Part shown: positions 1 through 8,791 of the stretch, in pieces
Numbering within the stretch: the first letter of the stretch is position 1
Layout of the letters: each line of letters begins with the position of its first letter
Origin: Lewinellaceae bacterium
Lineage (GTDB): Bacteria > Bacteroidota > Bacteroidia > Chitinophagales > Saprospiraceae
Direction: 5' to 3'
DNA length: 64,000 bases
Assembly (NCBI GenBank): GCA_020636005.1
Contig: JACJYR010000001.1
Coordinates: 1,746,001-1,810,000, forward strand
Notes under the pieces: generated by a model
Told to the model about the DNA's origin: nothing
Database searches by the model: none
What the model saw: only the letters and a program-made list of their open reading frames with translations
Program-made: the position numbers and the translations under genes

Positions 1-651
1 GCACACCAACTCAACCGGCGCACCGAGTTCAAAATCCTGGAAGGCCCGACGAGCATCACCATCGAGGAGGAGCAGCTCATCCAAATCGGCAACCGAAAAG
101 TGGACGGCTCGGCACCGCCTAAAACGGAGCCAAATAAAGACGAAAAGAAACCTGCGCCCAATAACAACCGCAAGCCCAACCAGCGCAATAAAAAAGGCAA
201 AGGGAACGACTCGCCCGGAGGCGACAGCATCCCAGGTTTCATCCAGTTGGAAAAGGCCATGATGAAAGACAGTGCGAAAATCCACCCGCTCTCTTCTTTG
301 TATGGTAAAAAAGACTTGAAGGGCCTGCCCATTATGCAGTTCGACGAGCGTATTTACGATATGGGCAAGGTGAAAAAAGGGGAGATCAAAGAACACACTT
401 TCAACTATACCAACGTCGGTGATGTAGCATTGGACATTGACCTCATCAGCGTATGCGAATGCACGACCTACGAATTTGCCCCAAGCGTCGTGCAGCCAGG
501 TGGAAAAGGCTGGATCAAAGTCCTCTTTGATAGCAACAAAAAGGATGAAAGCGACACGAGCGATGTGGATATTTACCTGAAGAACATTGACCCGGAGATT
601 GATGCGCCCATTTTTGAAAGGGTGCAGTTCAAGTATGAATTGGTGCAGTGA
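1..651 (+). CDS. OmpA-like protein with C-terminal DUF1573 domain (5' truncated)
   Basis: The reading frame is open from the first base, so the gene starts outside the window; the GTG at 100 is only an internal codon. The first codons read AHQLNRRTEFKIL, the usual end of an OmpA peptidoglycan-binding domain (the NRRxEF stretch). A low-complexity linker rich in Asn, Lys and Pro follows at about residues 37-75. The last 100 residues form a DUF1573-type immunoglobulin-like domain, with FDERIYDMGKVKKGE, FNYTNVGD and the CECTT strand. OmpA domains anchor outer-membrane or periplasmic proteins to peptidoglycan; the role of DUF1573 is not established. The gene stops 25 bases before a strong terminator, so it is probably the last in its transcript. 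Domain calls are from pattern recognition; substrate and partners are unknown. Confidence 0.8.
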   Translation, partial: AHQLNRRTEFKILEGPTSITIEEEQLIQIGNRKVDGSAPPKTEPNKDEKKPAPNNNRKPNQRNKKGKGNDSPGGDSIPGFIQLEKAMMKDSAKIHPLSSLYGKKDLKGLPIMQFDERIYDMGKVKKGEIKEHTFNYTNVGDVALDIDLISVCECTTYEFAPSVVQPGGKGWIKVLFDSNKKDESDTSDVDIYLKNIDPEIDAPIFERVQFKYELVQ

Positions 652-675
652 TGACTGATGTTTAGCAATAAACAC

Positions 676-710
676 AAAAGGCCGCCGGTAATGAACCGGC
701 GGCCTTTTTT
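676..710 (+). terminator. Rho-independent terminator after the OmpA/DUF1573 gene
   Basis: A near-perfect stem (AAAAGGCCGCCGGT pairing with ACCGGCGGCCTTTT) closes the 5-base loop AATGA and runs into a T stretch at 705-710. It lies 25 bases after the stop codon at 649-651. Confidence 0.9.
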
Positions 711-947
711 AATGGTAAGTTTTGTACTGCTGCCTGTTCTCCGCTATATACCGCTTTGATTAATAGCATCTCCTAAGCCGGGCACAAACGAATACGGGCC
801 AACCCACTGTCCGTTCCCGGACACCCAGTACCCGCAAACGGACACTCCGGTGGTAGCGGGCTTTTTGCCTATCTTCCTAACCCGTTGGTTTTCAATGTTT
901 TTTCCAGCTTGGCACATCCATTGAACCAGTTGCCCAAAAGCATCGGT
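711..947. other. Intergenic leader of the ABC permease
   Basis: No gene is seen here. A loose match to the Bacteroidota -7 box (TATCTTCC at 870-877) lies about 70 bases before the ATG at 948, but no convincing -33 box accompanies it. Confidence 0.4.
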
Positions 948-3350
948 ATGTTCAACAACTATCTAAAAATAGCCTTCCGCCAACTGCACAAGCATAAACT
1001 TTTCTCGGCGCTCAACATCTTCGGGCTGGCCACCAGCATGTCCGTCTGTATGCTGGTGATCATGGCCCTGCGGGATCAATATGGCTACGACAAGTTTCAT
1101 AAAAATGGGGATCGGATTTACCGGGTTATTTCCGACAAGGCAGAAAAAAATATGCCGCTCAAAACGGCCCATTATGCCACGGCACCGCTCTCCCTGCTGG
1201 ATCCGCTGAAGGAAAACTATCCCTTCATCGAACAGGCCACCCATGTCGTACAATTGGGAGGAGATTTCAAAATAAACGGTAAAACCTACCCTTCCGAAGG
1301 CCGGGGCTTTGCGGTCGAACAGGCATTCCTGGAAGTGTTCAGCTTCGGCTGGGTAGCAGGTGAACAGGCCACTGCACTCACGCAGCCCAGATCCATCGTG
1401 CTGACTGAAACGACTGCCAAAAGGCTTTTTCCGGAATCCGAAGCGTTGGGCACCACGGTACAACTCGCTGAATTGGGCGATTTCCTCATCACTGGCATCA
1501 TTCCCGATCCGCCCCACCGCTCGCACATCCGGTTCGACTTCCTGATGTCCTACCCTTCTATTTCTTCCTTTACCAAAGCAGAACAGGAAAAAGTCGGAAT
1601 ACATGGCTTTGACGAAATCTGGCGGGGCCACACCTACTTGTTGCTGGCTAAAAAGGCCAACCGAGCCATGCTCGACCAGGCCCTGGCAGAACAGGCCCTG
1701 GCCTACAGCGACCGCAACGAAAAAGAGAATTTCCTGTTCGAGTCCCAGGCCCTGGGCGATGTTATGCCGAGCCGTGATTTGAGCAACGAGATAGGCACTG
1801 GTACGCCGCACATTGTGCTGTATTTCCTCCTGGCACTGGGCCTGATCATCATCCTGTCGGCCTGTTTCAACTACATGAACCTCTCTGTGGCCCGCTCCAT
1901 CAAACGGGCAAAGGAGATCGGCGTGCGCAAGGTGATTGGTGCCCGCAAACAGGACATCGTGCTGCAATTCCTGGGCGAGGCGATGCTCATCTCGTTGTTG
2001 GCTTTTGGCGTGGCCGTTTGCCTGTTGGAGTTTTTGATTCCGGCCTTCTTTGCCCTCGATCCCTTTGTGTCAACCATTTTTGTGCTGGATAAATCCTGGT
2101 CTAATTACCTGATTTTCTTTGGTTTTAGCCTCCTGGTAGGCGTAGTGGCAGGCCTCTTTCCTGCTTTCAACATATCTGCTTACGAGCCTTTGCAAGCCAT
2201 TCAGCAGTTGACCAATATTAAACTCTTCTCCCGGATCGGCATCCGCAAGGCGCTGATCACCGTGCAATTTGCACTTTCACTGGTTTTCATCCTGGCCGTT
2301 ATTATTGTGTTGAAACAACAAAACCATGTGCTGAAAGCTGATTTGGGGCAAAATATCAAAGACGTGCTAAACGTACGTTTGCAAGGCACCGACTACGATG
2401 TGTTTTCCCAAAAAGTATCGCAGATAAAGGGCGTGGAAGCTGTCTCGTTTTCCAGCGTGGTGATGCTGACCGGGGAAAACAATGACGAAATGGCGTATTT
2501 CAACAACCAACAAGACTCCATGCAGCTGTTCCAAAACTATATCAGCCGCAACTTCCTGGACAATATGGGCATGGAGTTGGTGGCCGGAAAAAATTTTCCT
2601 GACAACGCCAACTCACAGGGCGAACAGTTTATCATCCTCAACGAAACCGCCGTCAAACGCATGGGCTACGCTTTGCCCAGCGATGCGGTCGGGCAACCTA
2701 TCAAGGTGGACACTACCTCGTTGGTAGTTATCGGTGTGGCGAAGGATTTCCACCACGACAATATCTGGTTTTCACCAATTCAACCTTTTGGATTGCGCAG
2801 CAAAAACAGTGCGGCCTACAATGCCAACATCCGCCTCAGCGCCAACCATACGCAGGAAACCGTAGCCGCCATCCACAAGGTATGGGATGAAATCTCCCCG
2901 GATGTTTCCTGGACGGCTTTTTTCCTTGATGAGCGGGTGTACTTCATGTCCAAGTTTTTCCGCATGGGTTCCAGCATCATTGGGTTTGTGGGCTTCCTGA
3001 CTATCATCATTGCCTGCCTTGGGCTGCTCGGCATGGTCATCTACACAGTGGAAGGAAAGGTAAAAGAAGTCGGTATCCGCAAAGTGCTGGGCGCCAGCGA
3101 GGGGAATATCGTCTGGCAATTGTCAAAAGGTTTTCTGCTGCTGCTGGGCATCTCCATCGCCATTGCCGTTCCCATCACCCTTTTTGTTGCAAACCTCTGG
3201 CTGAACAACTTCCTGCTGCGCATCACAGTCAGCCCGTGGATAATAGGCTCGGGCATTGGCATCCTGCTGCTGCTGGGCCTGGCGACGGTGGTGTCGCAGA
3301 CCTTCTGGGCAGCCCGGACAAATCCAGTGGTGAGTTTGCGGAGCGAGTGA
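948..3350 (+). CDS. ABC transporter permease (MacB/FtsX type, two permease halves)
   Basis: This is an 800-residue inner-membrane protein with the duplicated layout of Bacteroidota FtsX/MacB-like permeases. It has an N-terminal TM helix at about 18-40, a periplasmic core domain at about 60-255, a first FtsX block with three TM helices at about 285-415, a TM helix at about 435-457, a second periplasmic domain, and a second FtsX block at about 665-800. The cytoplasmic coupling motif KEIGVRKVIGA recurs in the second half as KEVGIRKVLGA, which shows the internal duplication. I chose ATG 948 because family members start MxNNYLKIAxR; the TTG at 885 would add 21 unconserved residues. Such permeases work with a MacB/LolD-like ATPase in lipoprotein or small-molecule export. 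The nearest ATPase gene is at 9852 and is not in the same operon. The substrate cannot be read from sequence. The stop lies 10 bases from the convergent lipoprotein gene. Confidence 0.88.
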   Translation: MFNNYLKIAFRQLHKHKLFSALNIFGLATSMSVCMLVIMALRDQYGYDKFHKNGDRIYRVISDKAEKNMPLKTAHYATAPLSLLDPLKENYPFIEQATHVVQLGGDFKINGKTYPSEGRGFAVEQAFLEVFSFGWVAGEQATALTQPRSIVLTETTAKRLFPESEALGTTVQLAELGDFLITGIIPDPPHRSHIRFDFLMSYPSISSFTKAEQEKVGIHGFDEIWRGHTYLLLAKKANRAMLDQALAEQALAYSDRNEKENFLFESQALGDVMPSRDLSNEIGTGTPHIVLYFLLALGLIIILSACFNYMNLSVARSIKRAKEIGVRKVIGARKQDIVLQFLGEAMLISLLAFGVAVCLLEFLIPAFFALDPFVSTIFVLDKSWSNYLIFFGFSLLVGVVAGLFPAFNISAYEPLQAIQQLTNIKLFSRIGIRKALITVQFALSLVFILAVIIVLKQQNHVLKADLGQNIKDVLNVRLQGTDYDVFSQKVSQIKGVEAVSFSSVVMLTGENNDEMAYFNNQQDSMQLFQNYISRNFLDNMGMELVAGKNFPDNANSQGEQFIILNETAVKRMGYALPSDAVGQPIKVDTTSLVVIGVAKDFHHDNIWFSPIQPFGLRSKNSAAYNANIRLSANHTQETVAAIHKVWDEISPDVSWTAFFLDERVYFMSKFFRMGSSIIGFVGFLTIIIACLGLLGMVIYTVEGKVKEVGIRKVLGASEGNIVWQLSKGFLLLLGISIAIAVPITLFVANLWLNNFLLRITVSPWIIGSGIGILLLLGLATVVSQTFWAARTNPVVSLRSE

Positions 3351-3360
3351 GAGGTTTCCC

Positions 3361-3780
3361 TTACTGCAACGTAATGCTCAACGAAACCTGGTTCGTCAAC
3401 CCATCCCGGTTGGTAACGGTGAACGTGTAGCGGTTGACCTGATTGGCCACAGAGTCCAGGGTGGTCGTGAAATCGTAGCTGTAATTATCGCCCTCCGAAC
3501 CGGACAAATCTTTGTCAAAAACGGACTCTGCCGTGCCGCCGTTGATGGATTTTGAGATATTGAAGCGCTTGAGCACATCTTTATCTTCGGTCTTGGCGGC
3601 ATCTATGCCCATGGTGACGGTGCTGCCGATGGGCAGGGTGGTATCGGCGGAGACGTAGCTTCCGCCAGTCTTAAAGCTGATGTCAGGCAATTTTCCTTCA
3701 TCCTTCTCGCAGGAGGTGATTGTAGCAAGAGCGATAGCTCCCAAAAACAAAATGATCACAAGAGATTTGAACTTTACCAT
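3361..3780 (-). CDS. Small lipoprotein downstream of the TonB receptor
   Basis: This 139-residue protein has a lipoprotein signal (hydrophobic residues 5-19 and the lipobox ATITSC, with Cys24 as lipid site). The mature part is predicted all-beta, with short alternating strands, and resembles a single immunoglobulin-like or PKD-like domain. It starts 21 bases after the TonB-dependent receptor ends, on the same strand, so the two are almost certainly one transcript. A cell-surface accessory or ligand-capture role for the receptor is the natural inference, but I do not recognise a named family. The 3' end faces the ABC permease with 10 bases between the stops. Confidence 0.75.
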   Translation of the reverse strand: MVKFKSLVIILFLGAIALATITSCEKDEGKLPDISFKTGGSYVSADTTLPIGSTVTMGIDAAKTEDKDVLKRFNISKSINGGTAESVFDKDLSGSEGDNYSYDFTTTLDSVANQVNRYTFTVTNRDGLTNQVSLSITLQ

Positions 3781-3800
3781 AAAGCACGTTAGAAATTTGG

Positions 3801-5807
3801 TTAAAATTTAATTTTCGTCTGCAGGGTAATATTCCTGCCAATATTCAGCAACCCGAAATATTTAAACCTCGAAAGGTGGTCGTAGTAGGCTTCGTTCAAC
3901 AGGTTGTTTCCAGTCAAAGAAATTTCCGTTTTGTTTTTTCCAAGGTTGAAATTGGCCGATATGCCTGCGTTCCATAAATGATATGCGGGCGTTGCTATTT
4001 CATCGGGGGCGACATGATTTTGTTTAAAATTAAAATCAAATTCCGTCCACACCGCCAACTTTGGTAGCTTTTCTGCGGCTATATGATAGGAAATTTTGGG
4101 TGTGATCTTATGGGGCGGAGTGAACGGCGTATAATTTCCATCTGCTGTTTTGCTGTTCATGCCCGACCAGGCAGCCCCGATGGCAAGGGCCTTCACAGGC
4201 TTGATTGTTATGCCGGCCTCGGCGCCATACTGTCGTGCGTCCTGCTGCTTATAGCGGTAAATGGGAAACCCGAACCATTCTTCGGGCATGGGCGCCAAGT
4301 AAACGTAGTGCGTAAAATAATTGTAAAAAGCGCTCGCCCAAACTTCGAGGAATTCACCTGTGTAGGCTGCGTGAAAGTTGAAACATAGGTTTTGCTCGTT
4401 TTTCAAGTCCTTGTCGCCGATTTCGTAGGTAAAAATCCCTTCGTGCAGCCCGTCGGACGACAGCTCGGCCAAGTTGGGGATTCTGACCCCTGTGGCCACG
4501 TTGAATTTTATGTTGAAAGGCCTGGACGGGAAGTAGCTCATCCCGGAAAGTACGTTGAAATAAGGGCTGAACTTGGAGAAAGGCCCGGCTTCTTTTCCTT
4601 CATCGTTTACCATTGGCGTTGCCAGTGTTTTTATCCATTTCTCGCCAATCCCTACCCCATTTTCAAACACCAGTTTGTCGGTGATATCGTATTCCACATT
4701 GACAGAAAGGTTGCTTTCCTGCAGCCAGGCATCGGGCACTATTTTCCTCGAACCATAATTGTTGTTTTTCTCAATGGAACCAAGGTTGGAAAGGATGACC
4801 TTCGTCTTTTGGTTCACCTCTTTTTCCCACTTGAGCAAATATTGAAAAGTCAGGAGGTGCATGTTGAGGCTGATAGCGCCGCCACCTTCGTTTTCCATCC
4901 GCTCGTTGGACTGGATGCCGAGGTCGAGGTGCAAAATGGACTCATCTTTTTGGATGAACTTATTTTCGGAAGAAAGGATGTTCAGCAGCACCAGGTGATC
5001 CGGATTGGTGGAAAGCGAACGGCTCCAGCGGTTGTCGGGCTCGATGAACTCGTAGGCGTCGTTGAAGATAAAACCGAAGCGGTTGAAAGAACTGGAGAGC
5101 CGGTTTGTGGAAATCCAGTTTTTTTTGGTAAAACCGAAGGCCGCATTAACATAATACCCATCGAAGCGGCTGTTCAAAACTCTTTGGTTGTTGCCATCTG
5201 AATAGTCAGCGTTGTTTTCAATGGCTGCCCTTATCCCAAACCACTGCTTGCCGTTATGTACCTGGTACCCGCCCTGCAGCATCCCGCCCAATGTGTTGGA
5301 GTTCAGTTTAAAAGCCACATCGCCTCTCCGCTGCCCTGGCAGGGGCCCTGTTTCCCCGATCAGGTTGATGACGCCCCCCGTGGCCTCAGAACCGTACAGT
5401 ACGGAAAGTGGGCCTTTGATGATTTCGACTTTCGACAGCCCGATGTCCGACAGCCCCAGGCCGTGCTCTTCCTGCCATTGCTGGTTGTCGAATTTCAGCC
5501 CGGAGAGCAGGCACAGCACCCGGTTGCCGAACAACCCGCGGATGACGGGTTTTGAAATGGCCACGCCGGTAGAAAGCATGGTGACGCCGGGTGTTTTGGC
5601 GATGGCATCCGTGACGTTGAAGTTACCTTGCTGCGAAAGGCTGTCCATTTTCAGGGAGACCGTATTGAGCGGCGTCCGCTGGAGGGGCTTGTGCCTGTAG
5701 GCAGTTACAAGGACTTCGTCCAGGGTGAATGTCGTAGTGTCGCTAGTTTGACCTGTCAGGTTTATATAAAACACGACAAATAAACAAACGTAAATGAGGG
5801 GTCTCAT
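3801..5807 (-). CDS. TonB-dependent outer-membrane receptor
   Basis: A 668-residue outer-membrane transporter with a signal peptide (cleavage probably after the INLTGQ stretch near residue 20). A TonB-box-like segment LDEVLVTAYR lies at about 29-38, a plug domain at about 45-155 (motifs DAIAKTPGV, VIRGLFG, VEIIKGPLSVLYGSEATGGVIN), and a beta-barrel ends in the aromatic C-terminus TLQTKIKF. It has no N-terminal carboxypeptidase-like domain, so it is a classical receptor of the siderophore, haem, metal or cobalamin kind rather than a SusC. The downstream lipoprotein is probably cotranscribed. The long AT-rich upstream region (5808-6214) is where a metal-responsive operator could sit, but I could not identify one. 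The ligand is unknown. Confidence 0.9.
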   Translation of the reverse strand: MRPLIYVCLFVVFYINLTGQTSDTTTFTLDEVLVTAYRHKPLQRTPLNTVSLKMDSLSQQGNFNVTDAIAKTPGVTMLSTGVAISKPVIRGLFGNRVLCLLSGLKFDNQQWQEEHGLGLSDIGLSKVEIIKGPLSVLYGSEATGGVINLIGETGPLPGQRRGDVAFKLNSNTLGGMLQGGYQVHNGKQWFGIRAAIENNADYSDGNNQRVLNSRFDGYYVNAAFGFTKKNWISTNRLSSSFNRFGFIFNDAYEFIEPDNRWSRSLSTNPDHLVLLNILSSENKFIQKDESILHLDLGIQSNERMENEGGGAISLNMHLLTFQYLLKWEKEVNQKTKVILSNLGSIEKNNNYGSRKIVPDAWLQESNLSVNVEYDITDKLVFENGVGIGEKWIKTLATPMVNDEGKEAGPFSKFSPYFNVLSGMSYFPSRPFNIKFNVATGVRIPNLAELSSDGLHEGIFTYEIGDKDLKNEQNLCFNFHAAYTGEFLEVWASAFYNYFTHYVYLAPMPEEWFGFPIYRYKQQDARQYGAEAGITIKPVKALAIGAAWSGMNSKTADGNYTPFTPPHKITPKISYHIAAEKLPKLAVWTEFDFNFKQNHVAPDEIATPAYHLWNAGISANFNLGKNKTEISLTGNNLLNEAYYDHLSRFKYFGLLNIGRNITLQTKIKF

Positions 5808-6214
5808 CTATCCATATTGGGTTCATGTGTTTTTGTGCCATTCGCATGGTCAGGCGACTAATGTACGATGAATTTCGAAGCGGCCAAGTTAGTTTTTGCT
5901 TTCTGTGCCCGATCCTTTCAATGAAGGAGTTTTTGAATATAAAACAATGATTTTCAAAATTTTATGGTAAAATAAGTTATCAATTTGACACTGATTAGTT
6001 TTATAAAAACCTGATTTTGATAAGTGCTAAATATTAAATTGTTTTCACCTTTTGGGTGGTTTTTTTAGTCTCTTTGCGAATGCGCAGCTAAATTGAACAA
6101 TTCGTTCAAACCGGAGTCATCTGAAAAAGAGGCGCAAAAAATACGAAGGCCTAACCTTGTTCAATACCTTGGACAGGCTTGCATTTAACCCGAACCCTGG
6201 TGCAGGGCCAATAC
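5808..6214. other. AT-rich upstream region of the TonB receptor
   Basis: No gene is seen in these 407 bases. The stretch 5935-6065 is strikingly AT-rich compared with its surroundings. On the minus strand TAACTTGG (about 5890-5897) is a fair -7 box for the receptor; no clear -33 box was found. Confidence 0.4.
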
Positions 6215-6251
6215 AAAAGGCCGACCGGATACTGCATCCAATCGGCCTTTT
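6215..6251 (-). terminator. Terminator of the thioredoxin-fold operon
   Basis: A perfect 10-bp stem (AAAAGGCCGA with TCGGCCTTTT) surrounds a 17-base loop, with T/A runs at each end. It lies 22 bases beyond the stop codon of the minus-strand gene that ends at 6273, and could work in both directions. Confidence 0.8.
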
Positions 6252-6272
6252 GAGAAAAAAGACAGGCAGCCT

Positions 6273-7436
6273 TTACAATGCCTTTATCTTCTGAATCAGC
6301 GCCTGCGTCTCCGAATAATCGTCCCCGCTTTCTTTGGCCAGGGCGATGGCCTGATTGGCGGTTTTGAGCGCCTTGCCTTTTTTGCCCAATTTATAATAAA
6401 GCGACGCCAGGGTATCGGTATTGTAAAAATTCTTGTCCATCTTGATGGACTTCTTTGACCATTGCACGGCAGTCTTTAAATCTTTTTTGTTTTCTACTAC
6501 TTGATAAAACAGCCAGGCAGCCTCGTTCAACTCGCTCCAGTCTTCTGCGGGGAACTTCGCATAATAGGCATTGGCGGCCCCGGCAAATTCCCCCCAATCC
6601 TCCCGTTGGGCATAGAAGCCCATTTTCAGGCGGCCCGCCATGTTTTCTGCCTTGTCGGGATAGAGGTCGGCATAGAGTTTTTCCACGCCCCTCAAATCGG
6701 CTTCCGTCTCGGCATGGTTGATTTTGTTCTGCACCAGCTCTTCCACTTTGCCGGACACGGCGAAGGGGCCGTATTTCTTTTCGTAGGCCGGCTTGTTTTT
6801 CATTAAATGCTGGGCCATATCCGAATCCAGGTCGTCGGTCATGCGCATGATGAAGTCCATGTTCTCGTCGGTGCCCCAGTCCTGCTGGGTGGCCAGGTAT
6901 TCGGCTGCCGTTTCGCCGTAGGTGCCGTCCATGGCGTCGTATTTAGCGAAGGCGAGGTTTTTCAACAAACCGGGACTGCGGTCGCCCTGGTCGTACTTTG
7001 CCTGGATGGCGCTGATGTTCTTGTCGGGGTCGAGTGCCGAAGCGCCAAGTTCGAGGAGCAGGTCGGTGGTGTGGTAGCCGACAGCCCGGTGAACGACATC
7101 GCCTTTTTTATCAATAAAGAGCAGCGTAGGGTAGGCCATGATGCCGAAGTTGCCGGCCAGGCCGATGCCCTCGCCTTTTTCCATGTCCATTTTCACGTTG
7201 ATAAATTGCTTGTTGAAATACTCGCCCACGGCTTGCTGGGTGAAAACCTCTTTCGACATTTTCTTGCAAGGCCCGCACCATTCGGCGTAGGCATCCATGA
7301 AGATAAGCTTGTTTTCTTTTTCAGCCTTTGCCAGTAGTTCTTTCCAGGTGCCTTCGGTAAATTGTATGCCGCTTTGGGAGAAGGAATTGTTCCCCATCAA
7401 AAAGAGAAAGGATAGTAGGATGATTAATTTTTTCAT
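6273..7436 (-). CDS. Secreted thioredoxin-fold protein with TPR-like C-terminus (copy 2)
   Basis: A 387-residue protein with a signal peptide (residues 1-20, ending NNSFSQ), a thioredoxin domain at about 22-150 carrying the active site WCGPCKKM (about residues 52-59) and the cis-Pro region MAYPTLLF, then about 230 helical residues ending in tetratricopeptide-like helices (KLGKKGKALKTANQAIALAK). The first half belongs to the periplasmic thioredoxin/DUF255-like disulfide reductase group of Bacteroidota. It has the same length and layout as the gene at 7518-8681, and the two are 81 bases apart, so they are probably a tandem duplication in one operon. The likely role is thiol-disulfide exchange on periplasmic proteins. 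The electron donor and targets are unknown. Confidence 0.85.
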   Translation of the reverse strand: MKKLIILLSFLFLMGNNSFSQSGIQFTEGTWKELLAKAEKENKLIFMDAYAEWCGPCKKMSKEVFTQQAVGEYFNKQFINVKMDMEKGEGIGLAGNFGIMAYPTLLFIDKKGDVVHRAVGYHTTDLLLELGASALDPDKNISAIQAKYDQGDRSPGLLKNLAFAKYDAMDGTYGETAAEYLATQQDWGTDENMDFIMRMTDDLDSDMAQHLMKNKPAYEKKYGPFAVSGKVEELVQNKINHAETEADLRGVEKLYADLYPDKAENMAGRLKMGFYAQREDWGEFAGAANAYYAKFPAEDWSELNEAAWLFYQVVENKKDLKTAVQWSKKSIKMDKNFYNTDTLASLYYKLGKKGKALKTANQAIALAKESGDDYSETQALIQKIKAL

Positions 7437-7440
7437 GTTG

Positions 7441-7518
7441 ATAAATGGTTGAATGGTTGAATGGATATTTGGCTACATGGTGCAAACCATTCAGCCATTT
7501 AGCTATTCGACCATTTAT
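7441..7518. repeat. Imperfect inverted repeat with 8-base period between the thioredoxin genes
   Basis: The left arm (7441-7464) is ATAAATGGTTGAATGG followed by another TTGAATGG, built on the octamer ATGGTTGA. The right arm (7487-7518) is its reverse complement with an 8-base insertion and a few substitutions. The arm reaches the stop codon of the upstream gene, so it may attenuate transcription between the two genes or be a dispersed palindromic element. Confidence 0.6.
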
Positions 7519-8681
7519 TAGCTTTCCAGCCTTTTGATAAACATTTGCACTTCCTGCTCGGCGGGCGGGCCTACTGCCTTGGCCAAATCAAGGGCATCGT
7601 TGGCTGCTTCCACCGCCTGCTTTTTCTTGCCGTTCGCCATCAGGATGTTGGCGTAGGTCAGGTAATACTCGTAGCGCTTGCCGTTTTGGGCAGCTTCCTT
7701 GGCATATTTCTCGGCCAGCTTCATGCACTTGTCGTCGGTGCCAAAGTTGGTGGCAATTTCGTCGGCCATTTTATGAAGTTCCTTCGGGTCTCCATTGGCG
7801 GTTTTGGCGTAGTCGTTACAGGCCTTACCGTAGTTTTTGGCGTCTTTGGCGGCTTTGTAGAATGCCATGTCGGATTTGGCGGCGAAGGCATCGGCCCGCT
7901 CCGGGTAGTGGGCCTTCATTTTGGCTTCGGCCTCTTCCAACAGTTCAATGGATTGGAATTCGATGGCCTTGTCCGCCGTATTTTCGCAGGCCAGGGCGAT
8001 GCGTTCTTTCAGCCCGTCCAGCCCGACCAACATGCCAATTTCCTTTTGGTATTTTATCAACAGCCCAAAGATGCGGGAATCAGCCTCTACGGCAGCCTCG
8101 TGTATGAAGCGAAGGTTGAACTCCGTGGTCAAGTCTTCCTGCGAGCGGAGGTACTCGTTGGAGATGCCAAGGCTGGGCTTGTGGGATTTGTTGAGGGATT
8201 TCACATAGTTGAAAATCAGTTCAGGCTCCCGGTTGCCCTTTTCGTATTCGGCAGCGTATTCCCTGCTGTAGTCCACTTTGCCGAGTGCAAAACCGCCCAC
8301 CTGCAGAATGCCTTCCACCGTTTGGCCACCAACCACCTTGTGGATGATCTCGCCTTTTCCGTCGATGAAAAATAACGTTGGGAAAGCACTGACGGGGTAT
8401 TTTTTGCGGAAGGTAAGCCCTTCGCCCTCTTCCATGTCTATTTTCATGTTGATGAAATTCTTGTTGAAAAATTCGCCCACGCTTTCATCCTTAAAGGTCG
8501 TGGCGGCCATGCGCTTGCAGGGGCCGCACCATTTGGCGTAGGCGTCCACAAAGATGGGCTTGCCGAGCTTATCAGCTTCTTCCAGGGCTTCCTTCAGGGT
8601 GCCGTGGAAAAATTCGATGCCCTGGGCAACGAGTTGGAAGGCAGTAAAAAACGTCAAGGAAATGGACAATAATAGCTTCAT
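7518..8681 (-). CDS. Secreted thioredoxin-fold protein with TPR-like C-terminus (copy 1)
   Basis: A 387-residue protein with a signal peptide (MKLLLSISLTFFTAFQLVAQ), a thioredoxin domain with active site WCGPCKRM at about 50-57 and the cis-Pro segment SAFPTLFF, then a helical C-terminal half ending in TPR-like helices (ANGKKKQAVEAANDALDLAK). It matches the next gene (6273-7436) in length, domain order and N-terminal motifs, which indicates duplication followed by strong divergence of the C-terminal halves. Its start lies 110 bases after the TPR lipoprotein gene on the same strand, so all three may form one transcript. Predicted periplasmic thiol oxidoreductase; specific substrates are unknown. 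Confidence 0.85.
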   Translation of the reverse strand: MKLLLSISLTFFTAFQLVAQGIEFFHGTLKEALEEADKLGKPIFVDAYAKWCGPCKRMAATTFKDESVGEFFNKNFINMKIDMEEGEGLTFRKKYPVSAFPTLFFIDGKGEIIHKVVGGQTVEGILQVGGFALGKVDYSREYAAEYEKGNREPELIFNYVKSLNKSHKPSLGISNEYLRSQEDLTTEFNLRFIHEAAVEADSRIFGLLIKYQKEIGMLVGLDGLKERIALACENTADKAIEFQSIELLEEAEAKMKAHYPERADAFAAKSDMAFYKAAKDAKNYGKACNDYAKTANGDPKELHKMADEIATNFGTDDKCMKLAEKYAKEAAQNGKRYEYYLTYANILMANGKKKQAVEAANDALDLAKAVGPPAEQEVQMFIKRLES

Positions 8682-8708
8682 GATGGCTGTGTTGATTTAA
8701 AATTCAAG

Positions 8709-8746
8709 TTGTTTGAAATTGTTGGAGGTTATTTGAAAGTTGTTGG
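8709..8746 (+). repeat. Dispersed palindromic repeat, copy A
   Basis: Begins TTGTTTGAAATTG and continues TTGGAGGTTATTTGAA. It matches copies at 47007-47043 and, inverted, at 42537-42562 and 47113-47137. A diverged inverted partner lies at 8757-8785, so the spacer can fold on itself. Confidence 0.6.
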
Positions 8747-8791
8747 GGCTTCACCATTTCGAACCACCTTCAAACGACTTCGAACATCCCT

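Noticed and set aside
4392..5201. 269-codon open frame antisense to the TonB receptor
   Set aside because: Shadow of the receptor; composition and lack of motifs do not support coding.
5935..6065. Replication origin or att site in AT-rich stretch
   Set aside because: No DnaA boxes, no direct repeats, no integrase gene nearby.
7545..8375. 276-codon open frame antisense to the thioredoxin-fold gene
   Set aside because: Gly/Val/Phe-rich shadow of a gene with a clear signal peptide and active site.
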